This document shows, piece by piece, positions 36,273-46,572 of a DNA stretch of 64,000 nt. The notes under the pieces were generated by a model, which made no database searches, was not told the origin of the DNA, and saw only the letters and a program-made list of their open reading frames with translations. Position numbers and translations under genes: made by a program. The stretch is taken from assembly GCF_018687695.1 (NCBI RefSeq), contig NZ_CP061303.1, forward strand, positions 248,001-312,000, in the 5' to 3' direction. The stretch's first letter is position 1, and the number at the start of each line of letters is the position of its first letter. The stretch is from Polynucleobacter sp. MG-6-Vaara-E2. GTDB lineage: Bacteria > Pseudomonadota > Gammaproteobacteria > Burkholderiales > Burkholderiaceae.

Positions 36273-36419
36273 TTATTTAACTTTCGTCGCCGCTATAGAG
36301 GCAATGCAGTCTTTAATGCCGTAATTATGAAATTTGCCTGCATTTTCCTTTTTTAAGGACCGGGCACATTCATTGACAGAGTTACGAACATTGATTTTTG
36401 GGGTATTGCTGCCGGTCAT
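36273..36419 (-). CDS. Possible 48-residue ORF of unknown function
   Basis: Found by reading the 361-bp gap between HPP and manC. On the minus strand an ATG at 36419 is preceded by AGGAG with a 5-base spacer. The product starts MTGSNTPKINVRNSVNECAR and ends GIKDCIASIAATKVK. It is basic and has two Cys (residues 18 and 38). No family is recognised. The frame remains open upstream to a stop about 24 codons away, so an earlier start cannot be excluded. A hydrophobic frame on the other strand (36334-36516) starts with TTG, lacks a ribosome-binding site and is judged less likely. Confidence 0.4.
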   Translation of the reverse strand: MTGSNTPKINVRNSVNECARSLKKENAGKFHNYGIKDCIASIAATKVK

Positions 36420-36591
36420 TTTGGCTCCTATCAGTTGGTTATTAATTGCCTTAGCGCTATCTTGCGCCTCTATTGGCTCTAAAGCCTATTTTATAAAAGA
36501 TTTTGAGGCGCCATAAAGCGATAAAATCTACTACTAATAATTTAAAAGTTGCGTAATTGCATAATATATTCAAAAAGTTAGCTATTTGCCT

Positions 36592-38052
36592 ATGACGCAA
36601 GTTTTGCCCGTAATTCTCTGTGGGGGTTCTGGAACTCGTCTATGGCCGCTTTCCCGATCTGGCTTTCCCAAGCAATTCTTAGTGTTGTCCAATGATGGAG
36701 GCAATGAAAGTCTCTTCCAACAAGCCATTCAACGGATTCACTCCGTGGCAAATACAGAAATTAAGTTGGGTGAGACTTTGATTGTTACCAATGAAGAGCA
36801 TCGATTCCTAGCTCTAGATCAATTGCGTGAACTCAAGAATATGCCTGCCACATTATTACTTGAACCTTCCGGAAGAAATACTGCCCCCGCACTAACGCTT
36901 GCAGCCTTATATTCCAAAGACCAAGGCGATGATCCCATTTTGGTGGTGACGCCTGCTGATCAAACCATTACTAACACTCCTGCTTTTACAAAAGCTCTGC
37001 AAAATAGTATTCAGATCGCAAAGGATGGTGCCATAGCAATTTTAGGGATTACTCCAACAACTCCAGAAACGGGTTATGGATATATCAAGGCAATTGCAGA
37101 TAAGACTTCTGGTGGATTTACAGTTGAGCGTTTTGTTGAGAAGCCAGATGCACTTACTGCGAAGGGATATCTTGAAGAGGGCAACTATTTTTGGAATGGC
37201 GGTATGTTTGTACTCAAAGCCAGTGTTTGGTTGGATGCTCTAGAGGCGTATAGAGCAGATATTTTGCTTGCAACCCAGGCGGCTTGGAATGCGAAGACTT
37301 CTGACGCTTCAGGCGATGCGATGTTTGTGCGGCCAGAAAAAGATTTATTTAATGCTATCCCAGCTGAATCGGTTGACTATGCAGTGATTGAGAAATGTCC
37401 TGGCTCTCAGTTTTCAATCAAGATGGTGGAATTAGATGCAGGATGGAATGATTTGGGTGCCTGGGATGCCGTATGGCAAGTGGGCAAACAAGATGCGAAT
37501 GGCAATGTTACCCATGGCGATACTTTGCTAATCAATGCTAAGAATTCTTTAGTTCATGCAAGCAGTAGGTTGGTGAGTGCAGTTGGTGTTGAGAACCTTA
37601 TCATTATTGAAACTGCTGATGCAGTTTTGGTTGCAGACAGAAAAAATAGCCAAGATGTTAAAAATATTGTTGGGCAATTAGAAGCTCAAAAGCGCGAGGA
37701 GAAGAATCTCCATCGCAAGGTTTCTCGCCCATGGGGATGGTATGACAGCATCGATGAGGGCGAGCGATTTAAAGTGAAGCGTATCCAAGTAAAACCTGGA
37801 GCAAGTCTTTCGTTGCAAATGCATCATCATCGTGCTGAGCATTGGATAGTCGTCAAGGGGATTGCTGAGATTACTAACGGCGATCAAGTGCTGATACTAA
37901 GAGAGAATCAGAGCACTTATATCCCACAGGGGCAGACCCATAGACTTGCCAATCCTGGTTCTGAGCCGCTAGAAATTATTGAAGTGCAGTCGGGTGGTTA
38001 TTTAGGGGAGGACGATATAGTCCGCTTTGAAGATACCTATGGAAGAAGTTAA
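36592..38052 (+). CDS. manC: Mannose-1-phosphate guanylyltransferase / mannose-6-phosphate isomerase
   Basis: Makes GDP-mannose. The 486-residue type II bifunctional protein has the nucleotidyltransferase signature ILCGGSGTRLWPLSRSGFPKQFL at about residues 8-30, EPSGRNTAPALTLAAL and RFVEKPDAL, with NYFWNGGMFVLKAS near residue 200. The C-terminal cupin isomerase domain has SRPWGWYDSIDEGERFKVKRI, MHHHRAEHWIVVKG with metal His, and YIPQGQTHRLANPG. ATG 36592 is preferred over a TTG two codons upstream. It is first in manC-gmd-fcl. Confidence 0.96.
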   Translation: MTQVLPVILCGGSGTRLWPLSRSGFPKQFLVLSNDGGNESLFQQAIQRIHSVANTEIKLGETLIVTNEEHRFLALDQLRELKNMPATLLLEPSGRNTAPALTLAALYSKDQGDDPILVVTPADQTITNTPAFTKALQNSIQIAKDGAIAILGITPTTPETGYGYIKAIADKTSGGFTVERFVEKPDALTAKGYLEEGNYFWNGGMFVLKASVWLDALEAYRADILLATQAAWNAKTSDASGDAMFVRPEKDLFNAIPAESVDYAVIEKCPGSQFSIKMVELDAGWNDLGAWDAVWQVGKQDANGNVTHGDTLLINAKNSLVHASSRLVSAVGVENLIIIETADAVLVADRKNSQDVKNIVGQLEAQKREEKNLHRKVSRPWGWYDSIDEGERFKVKRIQVKPGASLSLQMHHHRAEHWIVVKGIAEITNGDQVLILRENQSTYIPQGQTHRLANPGSEPLEIIEVQSGGYLGEDDIVRFEDTYGRS

Positions 38053-38080
38053 TTTAAAAAATTAAAAAAGAGTAAATGTA

Positions 38081-39208
38081 ATGAGTAAGCAAAAAGTCGC
38101 ATTAATTACAGGAATAACTGGCCAAGATGGCTCCTATCTTGCCGAGTTTCTTTTGGAAAAGGGCTATATTGTTCACGGAATCAAGCGGCGCGCATCTTCT
38201 TTTAATACTGAGCGTATTGATCATATCTATCAGGATCCACATATTAATCATCCAGATTTGATCCTGCATTATGGTGATTTAACCGATACCAGCAACCTAG
38301 TACGCATCATTAAAGAGTGTCAGCCAGATGAAATTTATAATTTAGGCGCACAGAGTCATGTTGCAGTTTCTTTTGAATCTCCTGAATACACTGCCGATGT
38401 CGATGCAATAGGCCCATTGCGAATGTTGGAAGCAATTCGTATTTTAGGGCTTGAGCAAAAAACCCGTTTCTATCAAGCGTCAACTTCAGAGCTTTATGGA
38501 TTGGTTCAAGAGATTCCGCAGAAAGAAACAACCCCTTTTTACCCAAGAAGTCCCTATGCAGTGGCAAAAATGTATGCCTATTGGATCACCGTAAATTATC
38601 GCGAAGCTTATGGCATTTATGCATGTAACGGAATTTTGTTTAATCATGAGTCTAAACGTCGTGGCGAAACTTTTGTAACGCGCAAGGTGACTCGTGGTTT
38701 AGCTAATATTGCCCAAGGCCTTGAAAAGTGTTTGTACATGGGCAATATCGATGCACTGCGGGATTGGGGTCATGCAAAAGATTATGTACGCATGCAGTGG
38801 TTGATGCTTCAACAAGATAAGCCAGAGGACTTTGTAATTGCTACTGGTGTGCAGTTTACCGTACGGGAATTTATTGCTCGTAGCGCCAAGCAGTTAGGTA
38901 TCACTCTTCGCTTTGAGGGCTCTGCAGAGAATGAAAAAGCAATTGTTGCAGCCATTGATGGTGATAAAGCCCCTGCATTAAAAGTGGGTGATGTGATTGT
39001 GCAGATTGATCCGCGCTACTACCGTCCTACTGAAGTGGAGACTCTTTTGGGTGATCCAACTAAAGCAAAAACAAAACTGGGCTGGGTTCCAGAGATTACT
39101 CTTGATCAAATGATTGTTGAGATGGTTGCTAATGATCTCGATAAAGCAAAGCAGCATGCATTGCTACAAAAACATGGCTATTCGGTTGCGGTTGGTAAAG
39201 AGAGTTAA
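38081..39208 (+). CDS. gmd: GDP-mannose 4,6-dehydratase
   Basis: Converts GDP-mannose to GDP-4-keto-6-deoxymannose. The 375-residue protein has [23 protein letters not shown], the NADP-binding [20 protein letters not shown] near residues 33-52 and [21 protein letters not shown]. The catalytic [12 protein letters not shown] (Tyr-x3-Lys) and [19 protein letters not shown] are intact. An insertion between about residues 280 and 315 ([22 protein letters not shown]) is seen in some full-length GMDs. It lies 28 bp after manC. Confidence 0.96.
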   Translation: MSKQKVALITGITGQDGSYLAEFLLEKGYIVHGIKRRASSFNTERIDHIYQDPHINHPDLILHYGDLTDTSNLVRIIKECQPDEIYNLGAQSHVAVSFESPEYTADVDAIGPLRMLEAIRILGLEQKTRFYQASTSELYGLVQEIPQKETTPFYPRSPYAVAKMYAYWITVNYREAYGIYACNGILFNHESKRRGETFVTRKVTRGLANIAQGLEKCLYMGNIDALRDWGHAKDYVRMQWLMLQQDKPEDFVIATGVQFTVREFIARSAKQLGITLRFEGSAENEKAIVAAIDGDKAPALKVGDVIVQIDPRYYRPTEVETLLGDPTKAKTKLGWVPEITLDQMIVEMVANDLDKAKQHALLQKHGYSVAVGKES

Positions 39209-39217
39209 AGCAAATTC

Positions 39218-40186
39218 ATGAATATGCTTAATCAAAAGATTTATGTTGCTGGTCACCGCGGCATGGTGGGTTCTGCTATTGTGCGCAATCTGAAAGATAA
39301 GGGCTACACCAATATTGTGACTCGCACGCACTCTGAGTTGGATTTAACAAATCAGAATGAAGTACAGGCCTTTTTTGATAGAGAACGACCTGATCAAGTT
39401 TACTTAGCGGCAGCAAAGGTGGGCGGGATACATGCAAACAATACATTTCCAGCAGAATTTATTTACGATAACTTGATGGTACAAAATAATGTCATTCATC
39501 AGGCTTTTATTAGTGGAGTTAAAAAGTTACTATTTTTAGGATCTAGCTGCATTTATCCTCGCCTAGCAGCCCAGCCCATGAGCGAGGATGCTCTTCTTAC
39601 GGGAAAGCTAGAGCCTACCAATGAGCCTTACGCGATTGCAAAAATTGCTGGTATCAAGATGTGTGAAAGCTATAACCGACAGTACGGCGAATCACACGCC
39701 GTGGATTATCGATCGGTAATGCCAACTAATCTTTATGGTCCGGGGGATAACTATCATCCAGAAAATAGTCATGTAATACCCGCTCTAATTCGTAGGTTTC
39801 ATGAAGCAAAGCTTGCCAATGCACCTGAGGTGGTGATTTGGGGTACCGGAACCCCGAGACGTGAATTTTTATACGTAGATGACATGGCTGCTGCATCAGT
39901 ATTTGTTATGGAACTCGATAGGGAGTCCTATGACAAAGAAACGCTACCAATGCAAAGTCACATTAATGTTGGCTTTGGAAGTGATATCACTATTGCAGAG
40001 CTTGCTCAAGCCGTTGCCAAGGCAACAGGCTACCTAGGTTCTATTAGTTTTGATTTAACAAAGCCCGATGGAGCTCCAAGAAAATGGATGGACTCATCGC
40101 GAATAAATACATTGGGCTGGAGGCCTAAGGTAGATATTGCCCAGGGCTTGTCTTTTGCATATGAAGACGCAAAGTTCAGACTTTAA
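39218..40186 (+). CDS. fcl: GDP-L-fucose synthase
   Basis: Epimerase-reductase that makes GDP-L-fucose from the Gmd product. The 322-residue protein has [30 protein letters not shown] and [19 protein letters not shown] near residue 68. The conserved [18 protein letters not shown] and catalytic [13 protein letters not shown] (Tyr-x3-Lys) near residues 138-150 follow, with [22 protein letters not shown]. Two possible ATGs lie 6 bp apart. manC-gmd-fcl forms a complete GDP-fucose set. The 3' end overlaps the convergent DUF268 gene by 4 bp. Confidence 0.95.
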   Translation: MNMLNQKIYVAGHRGMVGSAIVRNLKDKGYTNIVTRTHSELDLTNQNEVQAFFDRERPDQVYLAAAKVGGIHANNTFPAEFIYDNLMVQNNVIHQAFISGVKKLLFLGSSCIYPRLAAQPMSEDALLTGKLEPTNEPYAIAKIAGIKMCESYNRQYGESHAVDYRSVMPTNLYGPGDNYHPENSHVIPALIRRFHEAKLANAPEVVIWGTGTPRREFLYVDDMAAASVFVMELDRESYDKETLPMQSHINVGFGSDITIAELAQAVAKATGYLGSISFDLTKPDGAPRKWMDSSRINTLGWRPKVDIAQGLSFAYEDAKFRL

Positions 40187-40950
40187 ATCTTTGTAAAGGT
40201 GTAAATACCACAACCATATTTTAGGCTCGATGGAACATCATCAATACTCACATTGGGCACTAGATCGCCTTGATCATTAACATAATCGAACCTGTCTAAA
40301 GTTAAGCTGTTGACTGTATTTGGCCATGTGAAAATGTCATTCGGATGAAAGATGCGGTGAGCATTAAATTCAATTGAATTCTGATTGGCAATAGGAAAAC
40401 TAATATATAGTTTTCCCTTTGGTTTCAACATTTTGATTAAATTAGCAAATCCCTTATGATGCCCTTTTGGATCAATGGGGTCGCCATATCTTCCAAGACC
40501 AAAATGTTCAATGGCGTGCAGACACGAAATGGAGTCTGTAATTTCGGGCTCTAAAGAGCTGCTGCTTAAATCAAGCTGCACAAAAGAAATATTTTGATGT
40601 GGGCCGGGATCCAATTTACGAATATCGATCAGTTCAATTTTTCGATAGGAGGCTACATGCGCAACAAATCCACTAATTCTGGAGCCAACATCTATATGGC
40701 GGTCGGGATTGTTGGTCGCAATAAAATTGGCTACTAAAAGATCTTGATGAAAATAGTGACCGGTAGCAAAGCCTGCTTGATGATGGTATTCGGATGTAAT
40801 GGGCCAATATTTGTCAATTCTGCCCCCATTTCGGGTAAATAGACATGATTCCTGGGCATAACGCCAAAGTAGAGATATTTTCTTTGCTGACACCAAATCT
40901 TTGGGATGTTGAAGTAGTAGCTGTAAAAAAATTAGGAGAATTTTTGGCAT
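40183..40950 (-). CDS. DUF268-family protein, methyltransferase-like
   Basis: A 255-residue protein matching the DUF268 pattern: [16 protein letters not shown] near residue 85 (a SAM-pocket-like Gly-rich turn), then the distinctive [25 protein letters not shown] near residues 144-168. [29 protein letters not shown] follows. These resemble class I methyltransferase folds, but activity is not established. The start lacks a clear ribosome-binding site. It is convergent with fcl and lies at the edge of the glycosyltransferase block, so a role in sugar modification is an inference. Confidence 0.75.
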   Translation of the reverse strand: MPKILLIFLQLLLQHPKDLVSAKKISLLWRYAQESCLFTRNGGRIDKYWPITSEYHHQAGFATGHYFHQDLLVANFIATNNPDRHIDVGSRISGFVAHVASYRKIELIDIRKLDPGPHQNISFVQLDLSSSSLEPEITDSISCLHAIEHFGLGRYGDPIDPKGHHKGFANLIKMLKPKGKLYISFPIANQNSIEFNAHRIFHPNDIFTWPNTVNSLTLDRFDYVNDQGDLVPNVSIDDVPSSLKYGCGIYTFTKI

Positions 40951-41160
40951 TAGAGGGTAGGTTATGCATTTTGGGCGGCACTATTAGCTTTTAGGACTCT
41001 AATAATGGGATATTTATTGGATCATTATATTAATAATGGCTCACCCGTAGTATAAAATCACTCATCAAGATTGCCAGGATTATTCATGCTCATCGTGTGG
41101 CGGCGGTTCTGAGCTTCAAAAGATGGGCTCCATAATAAAGATTAAAGTTATAGGAAGAAT

Positions 41161-42930
41161 TTGATTCAAAATTCTCGAGTTTCTCATTCAAATTTGCGTA
41201 CTTTATTGGGATGGAGTATTCCAATAGCGTGCTATTTATTCCTAGTGCTTTTCATCGCCCCTAGAAGAGGGGCTCCATGGTTTTCAGATGACGGTTTATT
41301 TTTAAGAATGTCATGGGATGCGGCCAATGGTAATGGTTGGGATCAAATGTTACCCCAATCTCCAAGCTATTTATTTAATGCAATTTTAATGAAATTTGGT
41401 GTCGTTGAATTGCTTGCATTTCGTATTGTCAACTACACCCTATGTTTTATTGGCTCAATTATTTTCTTTGTTGGACTTGACTCGCGCGGCATCAAGTCAG
41501 GTTTGGTACCTATTGCAGTAACTGCCAGTATCCTGGTGTATCTGAATTCAGTTGAGTGCCCTAATTCACTGGTCCTGCATTTCTTCTTAATTGGAGTTGG
41601 ATGTTATTTTTTATCCATCCGTTCCCGCGCGTGGACAAGGCAGGTTTTATTATTTTTTAGCGCCCTCGTATTGGGATTATCAGGCTTCATGCATGCCGCT
41701 GCAGCAATTGCAATTATTCTTATTGCGATTCTAGTTTGCTACAAAGACTCAATAGCAAGAAAGAGTAATTTTCCATACGTTTTGATTACGGTATTGCTCG
41801 GATTATGGTCTTGGTATATTCATACAGTAGGACTACCTACTTTATTTAAGGTGCCCGCCGCCCATGAAACTAGTTTGCATGAATTATTTAGACGAATCTA
41901 TTTAATTCTAAAATTCCCGTCAATTACACTCTTTTATTATTTAGTATTCATTGTGATCTTCAAAAGACTTAATAAGAGAAAGTTCACCGTTGCAAAAAAT
42001 GTTTTGATAGTAAGTTCAACAGCGCTTGCAGTAGCATCTCTATTAAATAATATTTATTTACTACAGTGGGATGTTCCAGGCTTGATGAATATGCACCAAA
42101 TTCCTGGTGCAGTCTATTACTCACTATTTTTCACTTTGTTTTGTGCTATTGGGACTTCATATCGAAGTTCTATAAAGGAAAACCTTTCATTGCTTCGCAG
42201 TGCTTATTTGTTTGCTGTAAATTGGTTGCAAGAAACTTCCTCACCAACACAAAATTACAAATTTTTAGTTGCAATTGCTGGATTTTTATTGCTTCCTGCA
42301 GGACTGGCTGCCGGAAGCAATACCGCCATCTTGGTTGGTTTGGTGTATTTTGCAGGACCAATGGTTGGTTTGATAATGATGATCTCTAAGCATCAAGGTC
42401 AAAAGAGTTCAATAGGGATTTATAGCTTTGCATTTGCTTGGATTGCTATTTTTCTAGTATTTACTCTTTATTACAATCATCCTGCCTCAGGGGCGCCAAT
42501 TGATATCAAGAAAGTAGTTTTAAAAGAGGCGCCACTCACGGGAATCTATGAGACTGAAAAATATTACGAATCTTTATCTACGTTACGCATCTTGTATACA
42601 CAAAAAAATTGCAAGACTAAGCCTTTAATCGTTTTAGATAACATCCCAACAATTTATTATATTTTTGGGCATTCCGCCCCTAATGAAATTGGTGTGGTAC
42701 GTCCTTTTTATTATTTTCCTGAAGCCCAAGTTCTCAAGCTGTTGAGAGAAAATGATCATTGGTGCGTAATAGACGTCACAAGTTCGGAGACGCAATCTGG
42801 AATTAATAGCAATGGCCGCGATAATCGTCAGTTGGCAAGAGAGATTATTAAAACAAATAGCAAATACTCTCTTGCGCTAGAGTCTCCTGGAGAAGTTCTT
42901 GGAAAAGATTTAATTTTTTATTCACGATAA
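41161..42930 (+). CDS. Polytopic membrane protein, GT-C glycosyltransferase-like
   Basis: A 589-residue protein with about 11-13 hydrophobic helices and a C-terminal soluble, probably periplasmic, domain of about 140 residues. The first extracytoplasmic loop contains PWFSDDGLFLRMSWDAANG near residue 43; an acidic pair in this loop is typical of GT-C enzymes that use polyprenyl-phosphate sugars. Direct family assignment is not possible from the sequence alone. The start is TTG with AGGAAG upstream. The next gene is another large membrane protein after 12 bp, then a DPM-like GT2, so the three look like one operon. Confidence 0.6.
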   Translation: MIQNSRVSHSNLRTLLGWSIPIACYLFLVLFIAPRRGAPWFSDDGLFLRMSWDAANGNGWDQMLPQSPSYLFNAILMKFGVVELLAFRIVNYTLCFIGSIIFFVGLDSRGIKSGLVPIAVTASILVYLNSVECPNSLVLHFFLIGVGCYFLSIRSRAWTRQVLLFFSALVLGLSGFMHAAAAIAIILIAILVCYKDSIARKSNFPYVLITVLLGLWSWYIHTVGLPTLFKVPAAHETSLHELFRRIYLILKFPSITLFYYLVFIVIFKRLNKRKFTVAKNVLIVSSTALAVASLLNNIYLLQWDVPGLMNMHQIPGAVYYSLFFTLFCAIGTSYRSSIKENLSLLRSAYLFAVNWLQETSSPTQNYKFLVAIAGFLLLPAGLAAGSNTAILVGLVYFAGPMVGLIMMISKHQGQKSSIGIYSFAFAWIAIFLVFTLYYNHPASGAPIDIKKVVLKEAPLTGIYETEKYYESLSTLRILYTQKNCKTKPLIVLDNIPTIYYIFGHSAPNEIGVVRPFYYFPEAQVLKLLRENDHWCVIDVTSSETQSGINSNGRDNRQLAREIIKTNSKYSLALESPGEVLGKDLIFYSR

Positions 42931-42942
42931 CGCTTAAATATT

Positions 42943-44883
42943 ATGCAAAATACTTTGCTGCTTGCGGGCTCATTCTTAATTCTGTTTACAGGAGCAATTG
43001 TTTTCTATGGATATGGAAGATTTTTAATAGAAAAATGTTTGGCCTTTAAAAATGCAAATATTGGAATATTTTTTTGCGTTGGATATTCAATTTTTTTATG
43101 TTTTTGTGGATATCTAGAGTTATTTAAAGTAAGCAATCAATTGTCGTTTTTATGCTTTATGGCAATAGGTTTGGTTTTGACGGTTTGGCAACATCAAAAA
43201 CTAAAGCTATTCATATGCCTACAGTTTGAGTTAATGACCAGCCCAAGAAAATTTATTTTTCTTTTATGCAGCTTACTCATTCTGATCTTTCTTGGTTCTT
43301 ATTTAATAAATTTAGCGTATTTTCCATTTAACGATCGCGATGATTTTCAGGGCTACCTAGTATTGGCAAAGCGCATCCTGGAGGAGGGATATCAGGGTGG
43401 AGACGTATTTAATAATAGATTAATTATCCAAGGATTTGGAGGGGGAAATTACGTCAATGCTTTTTTCCTAACGGCGATTCCATTGAAATATTTACACTTA
43501 CCAGAGGCTGGATTGGGCGTGCTTTTCCTCTGCGTATTGTCTGTAGGTTACGTTAAAAGTATGAATTTCAATCTTTGGTCCATGCTTTGGGGTCTGGCCG
43601 CTGTTTGTGTTTACATCATCTTTATACCCATCGTCAATATCAGTCCAATACTGAGCGCAGCCGCACTTGGGTTAGCAATTTTATGTATAGGTATGAGTGC
43701 TGAGTCGAAATTAGATTTTAAAGTTGCACTTTTGCTTGGATTGTTATCTGCCGGCCTGACATTGCTAAAGGGAACATTAATCGTTCCTGCGGTTGTTTTC
43801 TTTGCCAGTTACTTTGCTACAAGGTTTTTGTACTACAAAAAAATCTGGGTTTTTTATGAATTTGTTGTCACATTTTTTATTTTATGTGCCGCATTGATAC
43901 CGTGGGCATACGTAAATTATCATTTTTTCAATACATTTTTTTATCCACTCTTAGGTGTTGGTTTGATTAGTTCGGGTGGCTTTGGATTGGTTGCGCTTGA
44001 TACGTTTTTGGATAATCTATATCAGTACCACCCACTCTACTTAATTACCCTGGCGACATGGGTGCTTCTAATATGCTACGAGAAGTCGATAATCAAAAGA
44101 AGTTCCTATAACTGGCTGCTAGTATTTTATTTTTTAAGTACACTCTTTTTAGCATTAACACCGGGGGGCGGATTTAGATATAACTTCATCATTCTCTCAA
44201 TTCCAAGTTTGTTTTATTTTTTGAATTATTTGGTTTTAAGGAATGAAGTATTTGAGTCGCCTTTGAGATTTATTTCTACCTCAAAAGCTAAGAAATTCAT
44301 TGTATTCATTGCTGTAATAACTACAGTTCTGATGTCTAATCAAGTAAAGCGAGTTGGGGTTAATCTTTTTGAAAGAGGATTGGTCAATAGATTTATTTTG
44401 CTAAACCAAAAAAATTTAGATACCCCGGATCCGCTCTCATACTTTTATTCCAATCGAATTGAGTACTATCAAAAAATTCAAAATTCAGTACCACCTGATG
44501 CTACTGTGCTAGTAGTAGTGGATGATCCCTATCTATTTGATTTTTCAAGAAATAAGATTTACGTTGCAGATATTGTCGGAACAACTGGTTTTAGCCCTGG
44601 CATGCCTTTTGAAGGCACTTCTATGGATCTTGCAAAATATTTGCTTTCCAATGAAATTAGATATGTGGTCCATACCTATAAGGGTTGGTCTGAAACTAAC
44701 GATCTTTATGAAATGCACTCTAAAATTGAGTGGGTTCGCAATCAGGTCATTAGGTACTTTGCTGTAAATAAGCAACTATTGGATCTCGCCAATATAACTC
44801 ATCCTATTTATGATAATGGAAGCGAACGCGTATTTGATTTGTGTACCGGTAGGTTGGCATCCGAAGCCTTCTGTGCCAAGTAG
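42943..44883 (+). CDS. Polytopic membrane protein, GT-C glycosyltransferase-like
   Basis: A 646-residue protein with about 13 hydrophobic helices across residues ~1-480 and a C-terminal soluble domain of about 150 residues (DATVLVVVDDPYLFDFSRNK). The first large loop has YFPFNDRDDFQGYLVLAKRIL near residue 130, an acidic motif in the position expected for GT-C catalysis. The layout parallels the preceding 589-residue protein, although I see no close sequence repetition. Acceptor and sugar are unknown. It is followed after 24 bp by a polyprenyl-phosphate-type glycosyltransferase. Confidence 0.6.
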   Translation: MQNTLLLAGSFLILFTGAIVFYGYGRFLIEKCLAFKNANIGIFFCVGYSIFLCFCGYLELFKVSNQLSFLCFMAIGLVLTVWQHQKLKLFICLQFELMTSPRKFIFLLCSLLILIFLGSYLINLAYFPFNDRDDFQGYLVLAKRILEEGYQGGDVFNNRLIIQGFGGGNYVNAFFLTAIPLKYLHLPEAGLGVLFLCVLSVGYVKSMNFNLWSMLWGLAAVCVYIIFIPIVNISPILSAAALGLAILCIGMSAESKLDFKVALLLGLLSAGLTLLKGTLIVPAVVFFASYFATRFLYYKKIWVFYEFVVTFFILCAALIPWAYVNYHFFNTFFYPLLGVGLISSGGFGLVALDTFLDNLYQYHPLYLITLATWVLLICYEKSIIKRSSYNWLLVFYFLSTLFLALTPGGGFRYNFIILSIPSLFYFLNYLVLRNEVFESPLRFISTSKAKKFIVFIAVITTVLMSNQVKRVGVNLFERGLVNRFILLNQKNLDTPDPLSYFYSNRIEYYQKIQNSVPPDATVLVVVDDPYLFDFSRNKIYVADIVGTTGFSPGMPFEGTSMDLAKYLLSNEIRYVVHTYKGWSETNDLYEMHSKIEWVRNQVIRYFAVNKQLLDLANITHPIYDNGSERVFDLCTGRLASEAFCAK

Positions 44884-44907
44884 GTTTTAAGGTTAAGGAT
44901 ATTAAAA

Positions 44908-45603
44908 ATGCTCCTCTCGGTCATCATTCCCTGTTACAACGAAATTAGTACGATTGATCTAATTATCGATGCTGTAAATGCGGCACCCTATCCCCATAAA
45001 GAAATCATCATTGTGGACGACTGTTCTACGGATGGAACTCGGGAAAGGCTGATGAATGATATTGAGTCATCAGGGCGGGTAAGTAAGGTGCTCTATCACA
45101 CTGCTAACAGTGGAAAGGGCGCGGCACTTCGTACCGGAATTAGAGCTGCTACAGGGGATTTAGTCATTATTCAGGATGCTGATCTAGAGTATGACCCAAA
45201 TGAATATCCTCGTTTAGTGGAGCCTATTGTGAATAATCGCGCAGATGTCGTTTTTGGTTCAAGGTTTTTGGGTGGGGATGCACACCGCGTTTTATATTTT
45301 TGGCATAGACTTGGTAATGGTTTTTTGACCTTGCTTTCAAACATGTTTACCAACCTCAATTTAACTGATATGGAAACATGCTACAAAGTTTTTCGCAGAG
45401 AAATCATACAAGGCATTGCCATAGAGGAAAACAGGTTTGGATTTGAACCTGAGATTACTGCCAAGATTGCAAAATTGCGTTGTCGCATATATGAAGTAGG
45501 TATTTCATACTATGGACGAACCTATGATGAGGGAAAAAAAATAGGTTGGCGTGATGGATTTCGAGCAATTTATTGCATTATCAAATATGGAGTTGGCTCT
45601 TAA
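44908..45603 (+). CDS. Family 2 glycosyltransferase, DPM1-like
   Basis: A 231-residue soluble GT-A protein resembling polyprenyl-phosphate mannosyl/glucosyltransferases. It has [35 protein letters not shown] near residue 35, [34 protein letters not shown] (DxD) near residues 72-102, then [22 protein letters not shown] and [12 protein letters not shown] follow. There is no membrane anchor. It is predicted to charge a polyprenyl phosphate for the two GT-C-like proteins just upstream. It overlaps the convergent GtrB-like gene by 4 bp. Confidence 0.85.
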   Translation: MLLSVIIPCYNEISTIDLIIDAVNAAPYPHKEIIIVDDCSTDGTRERLMNDIESSGRVSKVLYHTANSGKGAALRTGIRAATGDLVIIQDADLEYDPNEYPRLVEPIVNNRADVVFGSRFLGGDAHRVLYFWHRLGNGFLTLLSNMFTNLNLTDMETCYKVFRREIIQGIAIEENRFGFEPEITAKIAKLRCRIYEVGISYYGRTYDEGKKIGWRDGFRAIYCIIKYGVGS

Positions 45604-46553
45604 GATTTTTTATCAAAGTTAATCGTTTCCTCAATAATATAAAGGGGGCGTTTTTTTATTTCTCGATATATTTTGCTGATGTAAACGCTAACTAGTCCAA
45701 TAGATAGTAGCTGTACCCCGCCAAAAAAAAGCATTAATGCAACAAGAGATGTCCAGCCTGGTATTGAAAAATTTGGGTTAAAGATTTTTTGTATCAGAAG
45801 AGTCGCTAAAAAAATAAAACTAATAATAGTGATGATTGTTCCTAGTAATGTAGAAAAATAAAGGGGGCGATCGGTAAATGAAGTAAGTCCATTAACAGCA
45901 AAACTAAAGTATTTTGATGGTGAGAATGTTGAGGTGCCCGCATATCTTGAATCTCTCTCATATTCAATCCCTATTTGCTTAAAGCCTACCCAGGCAACCA
46001 TGCCACGGTAATACCGGTTTTCTTCTCGCATATCTTTGAGGGTATCAATGACCTTGCGGTCAAGTAATCGAAAATCTCCCGTGTATTTAGGTATGGAGGT
46101 ATCGCTAAGTCGTGATATCAATTTATAAAATATTTCCGTAGCAAATTTAAATATTGGATTGATATTTTTCCTTTTTGGCCTCACCCCATAGACAACCTTA
46201 TAACCTTCTTCCCATTTAGCTATGAATTGAGGAATCAGCTCTGGAGGATCTTGCAGATCGTCGTCAATGATTACGGCTATTTCACCTTGTGCATAGTCAA
46301 GTCCGGCTGTAATGCCCATCTGGTTACCAAAATTGCGTGAAAAGTTAATTAGCTTTACAGTGTTGTCGGCTTTTGAGAGTTCAAGCAATTTTTGATATGT
46401 TTGGTCGCGACTATGGTCATTTACAAAAATGATTTCATGACTAAAGCGTGGTTCGAGGTTTGCCAGAACTGCTTTAGTGCGCCGGTAAAACTCATGTATT
46501 CCGTGCTCTTCGTTATACGTTGGAACAACAATTGAAATTAACATAGGGCTCAT
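45600..46553 (-). CDS. GtrB-type bactoprenol glycosyltransferase
   Basis: A 317-residue GT2 with two C-terminal membrane helices, the GtrB/ArnC architecture. Soluble domain: [76 protein letters not shown] (DxD) near residues 70-108, then [12 protein letters not shown] and [16 protein letters not shown]. Helices lie near residues 230-255 and 268-292. It transfers a sugar to undecaprenyl phosphate on the cytoplasmic face. A GtrA flippase candidate is found at 57197. A second Met start lies at 46544. Confidence 0.88.
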   Translation of the reverse strand: MSPMLISIVVPTYNEEHGIHEFYRRTKAVLANLEPRFSHEIIFVNDHSRDQTYQKLLELSKADNTVKLINFSRNFGNQMGITAGLDYAQGEIAVIIDDDLQDPPELIPQFIAKWEEGYKVVYGVRPKRKNINPIFKFATEIFYKLISRLSDTSIPKYTGDFRLLDRKVIDTLKDMREENRYYRGMVAWVGFKQIGIEYERDSRYAGTSTFSPSKYFSFAVNGLTSFTDRPLYFSTLLGTIITIISFIFLATLLIQKIFNPNFSIPGWTSLVALMLFFGGVQLLSIGLVSVYISKIYREIKKRPLYIIEETINFDKKS

Positions 46554-46572
46554 CCGCTATTTTCCAAGGAAT

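Noticed and set aside
36334..36516. A 60-residue hydrophobic frame on the plus strand
   Set aside because: TTG start, no ribosome-binding site and no recognisable family; the antiparallel 48-residue ORF has better initiation signals.
36520..36591. JUMPstart/ops element before the polysaccharide island
   Set aside because: The GGCGGTAG core is not found upstream of manC, rfbF or the Wzz-like gene; the only GGCGGTAG seen is inside the fimT coding region.
40951..41160. The 210-bp gap before the first GT-C-like gene as a gene remnant; it contains a Cys-Ser-Ser-Cys-Gly-Gly reading in one frame
   Set aside because: No start with a ribosome-binding site and no continuing homology; probably promoter and leader DNA.
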